Shown here piece after piece: positions 54,206-64,000 of a stretch of 64,000 nt of DNA (positions within the stretch are counted from its first letter, which is position 1; each line of letters opens with the position of its first letter). The DNA comes from Panulirus ornatus (lineage: Eukaryota; Arthropoda; Malacostraca; Decapoda; Palinuridae). Both the position numbers and the translations under genes were made by a program. The notes under the pieces were generated by a model. The model was not told the DNA's origin. It made no database searches and worked only from the letters and a program-made list of their open reading frames with translations. The stretch lies in assembly GCF_036320965.1 (NCBI RefSeq), contig NC_092238.1, positions 21,361,286-21,425,285 on the forward strand. The letters are read 5' to 3'.

Positions 54206-55556
54206 TATCTATTTACTTTGTTTTGTCGCTGTCTCCCGCGTTTGCGAGGTATCGCACGGAAACAGACGAAAGAAATGGCCCAACCCACCCCCATACACAA
54301 CGCATATACATACACGTCCACACACGCAAATATACATACCTATACATCTCAATGTACACATATATACACACACACAGACACACACATATATACCCATGCA
54401 CACAATTCACACTGTCTGCCTTTATTCATTCCCATCGCCACCTCGCCACACATGGAATACCATCCCCCTCCCCCCTCATGTGTGCGAGGTAGCACTAGGA
54501 AAAGTCAACAAAGGCCCCATTCGTTCACACTCAGTCTCTAGCTGTCATGCAATAATGCCCGAAACCACAGCTCCCTTTCCACATCCAGGCCCCACACAAC
54601 TTTCCAAGGTTTACCCCAAACGCTTCACATGCCCTGATTCAATCCACTGACAGCACGTCAACCCCGGTATACCACAACGATCCAATTCATTCTATTATTT
54701 GCCCTCCTTCCACCCTCCTGCATGTTCAGGCCACGATCAAACAAAATCTTTTTCACTCCATCTTTCCACCTTCAATTTGGTCTCCCACTTCTCCTCGTTC
54801 CCTCCACCTCCGACACATATATCCTCTTGGTCAATCTCTCCTCACTCATTCTCTCTATGTGCCCAAACAATTTCAAAACATCCTCTTCTGCTCTCTCAAC
54901 CACGCTCTTTTTATATCCACACATCTCTCTTACACTTACATTACTTACTCGATCAAACCACCTCACTCCAGACATTGTCCTCAAACATCTCATTTCCAGC
55001 ACATCCACCCTTCTGCGCACAACTCTATCCATAGCCCACGCCTCGCATCCATACAACATTGTTGGAACCACTATTCCTTCAAACATACCCATTTTTGCTT
55101 TCCGCGATAATGTTCTCGACTTCCAAACAATCTTCAATGCTCCCAGAATTTTCGCCCCCTCCTCCACCCTATGATTCACTTCCGCTTCCATGGTTACATC
55201 CGCTGCCAGATCCACTCCCAGATATCTAAAACACTTTACTTCCTCCAGTTTTTCTCCATTCAAACTTACCTCCCAATTGACTTGACCCTCAACCCTACTG
55301 TACCTAATAACCTTGCTCTTATTCACTTTACTCTTAACTTTCTTCTTTCACACACTTTACCAAACTCAGTCACCACCTTCTGCAGTTTCTTACATGAATC
55401 AGCCACCAGCGATGTATCGTCAGCGAACAACAACTGACTCACTTTCCAAGCTCTCTCATCCACAACAGACTGCATACTTGCCTCTCTTTCCAAAACTCGT
55501 GCATTCACATCCCTAACTACCCCATCCATAAACAAATTAAACAACCAAGGAGACAT

Positions 55557-55559
<3 letters not shown>
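54200..55559 (-). mobile_element. E30: 5'-truncated RTE-like LINE, B-type
   Basis: Full B-type 3' UTR, C-terminal region and RT up to the [14 protein letters not shown] block. 54772-55326 (184 residues, [12 protein letters not shown] to GRPN) is open; FADDTSLVAD lies in the next frame after a lost base near 55327. Confidence 0.9.

Positions 55560-55616
<57 letters not shown>
55560..55616. repeat. (TA)n array
   Basis: TA array between E30 and the 5' end of S7. Confidence 0.88.
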
Positions 55617-55621
<5 letters not shown>

Positions 55622-55870
55622 GGGGATAGGGGATTAAGAATACTTCCCACGTATTCCCTGCGTGTCGTAGAAGGCGACTAAAAGGGGAGGGAGCGGGGGG
55701 CTGGAAGTCCTCCCCTCTCGTTTTTTTTTTTTTTTTTTTTTTCAATTTTCCAAAAGAAGGAACAGAGAATTGGGCCAGGTGAGGGTATTCCCTTAAAGGC
55801 CCAGTCCTCTGTTCTTAACGCTACCTCGCTAATGCGGGAAATGGCGAATAGTTTGAAAGAAAGAAAGAAA

Positions 55871-55873
<3 letters not shown>
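55617..55873 (+). mobile_element. S7: S-family copy, plus strand, both ends present
   Basis: Best-preserved S copy: CCCTGGGGATAGGGG 5' end, ACTTCCCACGTATTCCCTG, T run of about 20, GGAACAGAGAATTGGGCCAG block, hairpin near 55815-55845 and a (GAAA)n tail into TA. Confidence 0.85.

Positions 55874-55963
<90 letters not shown>
55874..55963. repeat. (TA)n array
   Basis: TA array of 90 bases. Confidence 0.9.
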
Positions 55964-55968
<5 letters not shown>

Positions 55969-56195
55969 CAAACCTTCAAAATACTCACTCCATCTCCTTC
56001 TCACATCACCACTACTTGTTATCACCTCCCCATTTGCGCCCTTCACTGAAGTTCCCATTTGCTCCCTTGTCTTACGCACTTTATTTACCTCCTTCCAGAA
56101 CATCTTTTTATTCTCCCTAAAATTTGATGATACTCTCTCACCCCAACTCTCATTTGCCCTTTTTTTCACCTCTTGCACCTTTCTCTTGACCTCCT
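55964..56195 (-). mobile_element. E31: inverted 5' part of a twin-primed RTE-like copy (with E32)
   Basis: Minus-strand linker piece from YFEGLLN at the array border back to [10 protein letters not shown]. Its outer edge is contiguous in the element with the start of E32 (overlap of about four bases, GAAT). Confidence 0.87.
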
Positions 56196-56557
56196 GATGA
56201 ATGTGTTTGATGATAGAGTGGTAGATATAGGGTGTTTTGGTCGAGGTGGTGTGCAAAGTGAGAGGGTTAGGGAAAATGATTTGGTAAACAGAGAAGAGGT
56301 AGTGAAAGCTTTGCGGAAGATGAAAGCCGGCAAGGCAGCAGGTTTGGATGGTATTGCAGTGGAATTTATTAAAAAAGGGGGTGACTGTATTGTTGACTGG
56401 TTGTTAAGGTTATTTAATGTATGTATGACTCATGGTGAGGTGCCTGAGGATTGGCGGAATGCGTGCATAGTGCCATTGTACAAAGGCAAACGGGATAAGA
56501 GTGAGTGCTCAAATTACAGAGGTATAAGTTTGTTGAGTATTCCTGGTAAATTATATG
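56196..56557 (+). mobile_element. E32: RTE-like RT N-terminal piece, plus strand
   Basis: From NVFDDRVVDIG through [16 protein letters not shown] and [15 protein letters not shown] to [16 protein letters not shown], where E33 cuts it. Open frame 56173-56568. Confidence 0.88.

Positions 56558-58832
<2,275 letters not shown>

Positions 58833-58893
<61 letters not shown>
58833..58893. repeat. (TA)n array
   Basis: TA array of 60 bases. Confidence 0.88.
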
Positions 58894-58897
<4 letters not shown>

Positions 58898-59134
58898 CCC
58901 TGGGGATAGGGGAGAAAGAATACTTCCCACGTATTCCCTGCGTGTCGTAGAAGGCGACTAAAAGGGAAGGGAGCGGGGGGCTGGAAATCCTCCCCTCTTT
59001 TTTTTTTTTTTGTTTTTCTCAAAGAAGGAACAGAGAAGGGGGCCAGAGAGGATATTCCCTCAAAGGCCCAGTCCTCTGTTCTTAACGTTACCTCGTGAAT
59101 GCGGGAAATGGCGAATAGTATGAAAGAAAGAAAA

Positions 59135-59135
<1 letters not shown>
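58894..59135 (+). mobile_element. S8: S-family copy, plus strand
   Basis: Both ends present: CCCTGGGGATAGGGG, T run, GGAACAGAGAAGGGGGCCAG, hairpin variant CGTTACCTCGTGAATGCGGG and a GAAA-rich tail into TA. Confidence 0.83.

Positions 59136-59198
<63 letters not shown>
59136..59198. repeat. (TA)n array
   Basis: TA array between the tails of S8 and E35, which lie tail to tail. Confidence 0.88.
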
Positions 59199-59215
<17 letters not shown>

Positions 59216-59781
59216 TTTTTTTTATACTTTGTCGCTGTCTCCCGCGTTTGCGAGGTAGCGCAAGGAAACAGACAAAAGAAATGGCCCCCCCCCCCCCCCC
59301 ATACACATGTACATACACACGTCCACACACGCAAACATACATACCTACACAGCTTTCCACGGTTTACCCCAGACGCTTCACATGCCTTGATTCAATCCAC
59401 TGACAGCACGTCAACCCCTGTATACCACATCGCTCCAATTCACTCTATTCCTTGCCCTCCTTTCACCCTCCTGCATGTTCAGGCCCCGATCACACAAAAT
59501 CTTTTTCACTCCATCTTTCCACCTCCAATTTGGTCTCCCTCTTCTCCTCGTTCCCTCCACCTCCGACACATATATCCTCTTGGTCAATCTTTCCTCACTC
59601 ATTCTCTCCATGTGCCCAAACCATTTCAAAACACCCTCTTCTGCTCTCTCAACCACGCTCTTTTTATTTCCACACATCTCTCTTACCCTTACGTTACTTA
59701 CTCGATCAAACCACCTCACACCACACATTTTCCTCAAACATATCATTTCCAGCACGTCCATCCTCCTGCGTCCATCCTCCT
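59199..59781 (-). mobile_element. E35: short RTE-like 3' piece, A-type
   Basis: Minus strand from a long T run and terminal hairpin to the RRMDVLE block, which ends in a small TCCATCCTCCTG duplication at the junction with E36. Confidence 0.9.
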
Positions 59782-60522
59782 GGTTTGATCGAGTAAGTGA
59801 TGTAAGGGTAAGAGAGATGTGTGGAAATAAAAAGAGCGTGGTTGAGAGAGCAGAAGAGGGTGTTTTGAAATGGTTTGGGCACATGGAGAGAATGAGGAAA
59901 GATTGACTAAGAGGATATATGTGTCGGAGGTGGAGGGAACGAGGAGAAGTGGGAGACCAAATTGGAGGTGGAAAGATGGAGTGAAAAAGATTTTGAGTGA
60001 TCGGGGCCTGAACTTGCAGGAGGGTGAAAGGAGGGCAAGGAATAGAGTGAATTAGATCGATGTGGTATACCGGGGTTGACGTGCTGTCAGTGGATTGAAT
60101 CAGGGCATGTAAAGCGTCTGGGGTAAACCATGGAAAGCTGTGTGGGGCCTGGATGTGGAAAGGGAGCTGTGGTTTCGGGCATTATTACATGACAGCTAGA
60201 GACTGAGTGTGAGTGAATGGGGCCTTTGTTGTCTTTTCCTAGCGCTACCCCGCATACATGAGGGGGGAGGGGGATGGTATTCCATGTGTGGCGAGGTGGC
60301 GATGGGAATGTATAAAGGCAGACAGTGTGAATTGTGTGCATGGGTATATATGTGCGTGTCTGTGTGTGTATATATATGTGTACATTGAGATGTATAGGCA
60401 TGTATATTTGCGTGTGTGGACGTGTGTGTATATACATGTGTATGGGGGTGGGTTGGGCCATTTCTTTCGTCTGTTTCCTTGCGCTACCTCGCAAACGCGG
60501 GAGACAGCGACAAAGCAAAATG
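59782..60522 (+). mobile_element. E36: short RTE-like 3' piece, B-type
   Basis: Plus strand from WFDRVSDVRVREM to the complete B-type 3' UTR (hairpin modules near 60240 and 60480). Indels near 59894 and an early stop near 60055. It joins E35 head to head; the two differ in UTR type and overlap in content, so they are separate insertions. Confidence 0.9.
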
Positions 60523-60536
60523 AATATGAAAAATGA

Positions 60537-60559
60537 ATATATATATATATATATATATA
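60537..60559. repeat. Short (TA)n
   Basis: TA tract separating E36 from the tRNA-like array. Confidence 0.8.
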
Positions 60560-60605
60560 CGAATAAAGTGTATATGAACGCGCACCTTCATAGAACATAC
60601 AAAGC

Positions 60606-60676
60606 TCAAACAGCCAGGATCGAACCTGGGACCCCTTGTGCAAGAGGCAGGCATGCTGACCGCTAGGCTAAGGGAC
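60606..60676 (-). other. tRNA-like segment 1 (inverted)
   Basis: Reverse-strand copy of the GTCCCTTAGCCTAGCGG...GGTTCGATCC core. Pol III box A (TAGCCTAGCGG) and box B (GGTTCGATCC) both match consensus. Confidence 0.55.
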
Positions 60677-60749
60677 TGTATAATAGGAAACAACTATTCG
60701 AAGGGTATTCGAGTACTTAGTATTTCGAATAGTTGTTTCATATTATACA

Positions 60750-60820
60750 GTCCCTTAGAATAGCGGTTAGCATGCCTGCCTCTTGCACAAGGGATCCCAG
60801 GTTCGATCCTGGCTGTTGGA
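60750..60820 (+). other. tRNA-like segment 2
   Basis: Same core. Box A is altered (TAGAATAGCGG); box B is intact. Anticodon and T stems pair poorly, so it is not a plausible working tRNA. Confidence 0.5.
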
Positions 60821-61025
60821 GCTTTGTATGTTCTATGAAGGTGCGCGTTCATATACACTTTATTCGTATTCATATAACTCCGCGTTGTACAGTCATGTTC
60901 GGTAAAACGCTATCAGCTGGCTATGTGTTCTGTTCGGAAACAACCGATAGACCCCGTTGCTCACCATTGTGAGACGAAGGGTATTCGAGTACTTAGTATT
61001 TCGAATAGTTGTTTGCTATTATACA

Positions 61026-61096
61026 GTCCCTCAGCCTAGCGGTTAGCATGCCTGCCTCTTGCACAAGGGGTCCCAGGTTCGATCCTGGCTGTTGGA
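61026..61096 (+). other. tRNA-like segment 3
   Basis: Core with intact boxes A and B (CAGCCTAGCGG, GGTTCGATCC). The TCTTGCACAAG loop could be read as a Cys (GCA) or Ala (TGC) anticodon, but the stems are imperfect. Confidence 0.5.
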
Positions 61097-61301
61097 GCTT
61101 TGTATGTTCTATGAAGGTGCGCGTTCATATACACTATATTCGTATTCATATAACACCGCGTTGTACAGTCAGGTTCGGTAAAACGCTATCAGCTGGCTAT
61201 GTGTTCTGTTCGGAAACAACCGATAGACCCCGTTGCTCACCATTGTGAGACGAAGGGTATTCGAGTACTTAGTATTTCGAATAGTTGTTTCCTATTATAC
61301 A

Positions 61302-61372
61302 GTCCCTTAGCCTAGCGGTTAGCATGCCTGCCTCTTGCACAAGGTGTCCTAGGTTCGATCCTGGCTGTTGGA
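61302..61372 (+). other. tRNA-like segment 4
   Basis: Core with intact boxes A and B; GTGTCCTAGG replaces GGGTCCCAGG. Followed by GCTTTGTATG and TA. Confidence 0.5.
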
Positions 61373-61380
61373 GCTTTGTA

Positions 61381-61381
<1 letters not shown>

Positions 61382-61416
<35 letters not shown>
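61382..61416. repeat. (TA)n array
   Basis: TA tract between the tRNA-like array and E37. Confidence 0.85.
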
Positions 61417-61424
<8 letters not shown>

Positions 61425-64000
61425 CATACTTTGTCGCTATCTCCTGCGTTAGCGAGGTAGCTCAAGGAAATAGAAGAAAGAATGGCCCAACCCACCTACA
61501 TACACACGTATATACATGCAGGTCCAAACACGCACATACACATACCTATACATTTCAACGTATACACATATAAACATACACAGACATATACTTATATAAA
61601 CATGTACGTAATTCTTACTTGCTGCCTTTATTCATTCTCGTCGCCACCGCGCCATATATGATATGATAACCCCCGTCCCCCTGCATGCGCGCAAGGTAGC
61701 GCAAGGAAAAAACAACAAAGGCTACATTCGTTCACAGTCTCTAGCTGTCATGTATAATGCATCGAAACCACAGCTCCCTTTCCACTTTCAGGTCCCACAC
61801 ATTTTTCTATGGTTTACCCTAGACACTTCACATGCCTTGGTTTAATTCATTGACAGCACGTCGACCCGGTATACCACATCGTTCTAATTCACTCTATTCC
61901 TTGCACGCCTTTCACCCTCCTTCACGTTCAGACCCCGATCGATCAAAATCATTTTCACTCCATCCTTCCACCTCCAATTTGGTCTCCCACTTCTCCACGT
62001 TTCCTCCACCTCTGACACATATATCCTCTTTGTCAATCTTTGCTCACTCATTCTCTCCATGTGACCAAACCATTTCAAAAAACCCTCTTCTGCTCTCTCA
62101 ACCACACTCTACTTTTATCACACATCTCTCTTACCCTTTCATTTCTGACTAGATCAAACCACCTCAAACCGCATGTTGTCCTCAATCATCTCATATCCAA
62201 CACATCCACCCTCCTCCGCACAACTCTATCTATAGCCCAGGCCTCGCAACCAAATAACATTGTTGGAGCCATTTTCCCTTCAAACATACCCATTTTTGCT
62301 TTCCAAGACAATGTTCGAGCCTTTCACACATTCTTCAACGCTTCCAGAACTTTCGCCGCCTTCTCAACCCTGTGACACACTTCCGCTTCATGGTTCCATT
62401 TGCTGGCAAATCCACTCCCAGATATCTAAAATACTTCACTTCCTCCAATTTTTCTCCATTCAGAATTATCTCCCAATTGACTTGTCCCTCAACCCTACTG
62501 TACCTATTAACTTTGCTCTCATTCACATTTACTCTCAGTTTTTTTCTTTCACACACTTTGTCAAACTCAGTCACCAGCTTTTGCAGTTTCTCACATGAAT
62601 CAGCCACCAGCTCTGTATCATCAACGAACAACAACTGACTCACTTCCCAAGCTCTCTCACCCACAACGGACTGCAAACATGCCCCTCTTTCCAAAACTCT
62701 TGCATTCACCTCCCTAACAACCCCATCCATAAAGAAATTAAACATCCATGGAGACATCACACACGCCTGCCGCAAACCTAAATTCACTGACAACCAATCA
62801 CTTTGCTCTCTTCCTACAAGTACACATGCCTTACATCCTCGATAAAAACTTTTCTCTGCTTCTAACAACTTGCCTCCCCCGCCATATGTTTGCTTTTCCA
62901 AGTATTTCTTACATACATTCTTCAAAGCAAACACATGATTCACACATCCTCTACCACTTCTGAAACCACACTGCTCTTCCCCAGTCTGATACTCTGTACA
63001 TACCTTCACCCTCTCAATTAATACCCTCCCATATAATTTCCCAGGAATACTCAACAAAATTATACCTCTGTAATTTGAGCACTCACTTTTATCTCCTTTA
63101 CCTTTGTACAATGGCACTATGCAAGCATTCCGCCAATCCTCAGACACCTCAACATGAGTCATACATACATTAAATAACCTTACCAACCAGTCAACAATAC
63201 AGTCACCCATTTTCTTAATAAATTCCACTGCAATGCCATCCAAACCCCCTTCCTTGCCGGCTTTCACCTTCCGCAAAACTTTTACGACCTCTTCTCTCTT
63301 TACCAAAGTATTCTCCCTGACCATCTCACTTTGCACACCACCTCGACCAAAACACCCTATATCTGCCACTCTATCGTCAAACACATTCAACAAACCTTCA
63401 AAATACTCACTCCATCTCCTCACATCACCACTACTTGCTATCACCTCCCCATTAGCCCCTTTCACTGAAGTTCCTATTTGTTCCCTTGTCTTAAGCACTT
63501 TATTTACCTACTTCCAGAACATCTTTTTATTCTCCCTAAAATTTAAGGATACTCTCTCACCCCAACTCTCATTTACCCTCTTTTTCACCTCTTTCACCTT
63601 TCTTTTGACCTCCTGCCTCTTTCTTTTATACATCTCCCACTCATTTACATTATTTTTCTGCAAAAATCATCCAAATGCCTCTCTCTTCTCTTTCACTAAT
63701 AATCTTACTTCTTCATCCCACCATTCACTACCCTTTCTAATCTACCCACCGCCCTCGCATCTCATGCCACAAGCATCTTTTGCGCAAGCCTTCACTGCTT
63801 CCCTAAATACATTCCATTCCTCCCCCACTCCCCTTACTTCCATTGTTCTCACCTTTTTCCATTCTGTGCTCAGTCTCTCCTGGTACTTCCTCACACAAGT
63901 CTCCTTCCCAAGCTCACTTACTCTCACCACTCCTTTCACCTCAACATTCCCTCTTCTTTTCTGAAAACCTCGACAAATCTTCACCTTAGCCTCCACAGGA
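61417..64000 (-). mobile_element. E37: old RTE-like copy, B-type, runs off the window
   Basis: 3' end at the left with both hairpin modules (near 61450 and 61690), then the C-terminal region, RT, linker and the start of the EN C-terminus at the window edge. About 100 bases are deleted near 62890, removing motif A and its catalytic Asp: the KYLEKQ block jumps to YGGGGKLLEA. The core reads FVDD instead of FADD. Diverged like E12 and E24. Confidence 0.9.
62335..63498 (-). pseudogene. RT of E37, lacking motif A
   Basis: 387 residues: linker end, [41 protein letters not shown], then the motif A deletion, GLRQACVMSPWMFNF, LLFVDDTELVAD, and a frameshift after [12 protein letters not shown]. Loss of the motif A Asp makes it catalytically dead regardless of frame. 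Confidence 0.8.

Larger units (their letters stand above)
60560..61381. repeat. 276-bp tandem repeat with tRNA-like core and 141-bp inverted repeat
   Basis: AAGGGTATTCGAGTACTTAG recurs at 60701, 60977 and 61253, an exact 276-bp period. Each unit holds a tRNA-like core, a GAGCTTTGTATGTTC stretch and a ~100-bp body (TTCGGTAAAACGCTATCAGC). In addition 60560-60700 is the reverse complement of 60726-60866 with a 25-bp spacer, so the first unit sits opposite an inverted copy. The last unit is cut by TA at 61382. Units are nearly identical, so the array is young. No other copy occurs in the window. Confidence 0.88.

Noticed and set aside
60733..61248. Two similar 79-residue frames repeated at 276-bp spacing
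   Set aside because: They run through the tRNA-like core and array body; the similarity is explained by the tandem DNA repeat.
60606..61372. Functional tRNA genes
   Set aside because: Boxes A and B match, but the anticodon and T stems pair poorly, the anticodon is ambiguous, and the copies are embedded in a tandem array.
60560..61381. CRISPR-like array
   Set aside because: Units are 276 bp and contiguous with no short repeat/unique spacer pattern, and the genome is eukaryotic.

Overview
Eukaryotic, AT- and microsatellite-rich DNA, almost certainly from an arthropod and most probably a decapod crustacean. This is an inference from the repeat types, the Penelope-like element and an astacin protease that keeps the four family cysteines; the species cannot be fixed from the sequence. 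There is no operon structure and no RNA gene I would call functional. One 100-base run of N (51860-51959) marks an assembly gap.

Most of the window is one family of non-LTR retrotransposon (LINE) in about 37 pieces on both strands. I call it the RTE-like family, copies E1-E37. The complete element is about 3.3 kb with one long ORF: an N-terminal APE-type endonuclease (EN), a reverse transcriptase (RT) with a FADD core, and a C-terminal GRPxWRW-type tail as in RTE-clade elements. Most copies end 3' in an A-rich stretch and a (TA)n array. E4 (5753-9067, minus) is the only full-length copy and has a single 1-base deletion. Two 3' UTR forms exist: long 'B' (older, more decayed) and short 'A' (younger, many long ORFs), which differ by an internal deletion of about 250 bp. 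A second, short family (S1-S8, about 220-260 bp, mainly 45-59 kb) joins the RTE 5' end to an RTE-like 3' hairpin and looks like a non-autonomous parasite of the RTE machinery.

Layout: 1-17.4 kb is a nest of E1-E11. 17.4-19.3 kb is low-copy with a Tc1-like transposase relic. 19.3-22.3 kb is old copy E12. 22.3-26.2 kb is the main low-copy island, with an unidentified decayed reading frame, an intronless astacin-like metalloprotease gene (23262-24164, plus) and a CR1/Jockey-like RT relic. 26.2-45 kb is E13-E24. 45-47.9 kb carries S1-S5 around a low-copy patch. 48-53.9 kb has two Penelope-like pieces, RTE copies and the gap. 54-60.5 kb is more RTE and S copies. 60.5-61.4 kb is a 276-bp tandem repeat with tRNA-like Pol III boxes, one copy inverted. 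E37 runs off the right end.

The only convincing host gene is the astacin. The most interesting biology lies in how the repeats are built: a ~300-bp segment (F) always found on the 5' side of RTE copies, 5' inversions that fit twin priming, (TA)n arrays serving as both tail and landing site, a two-ended RTE-derived SINE-like family, and a tRNA-like satellite.
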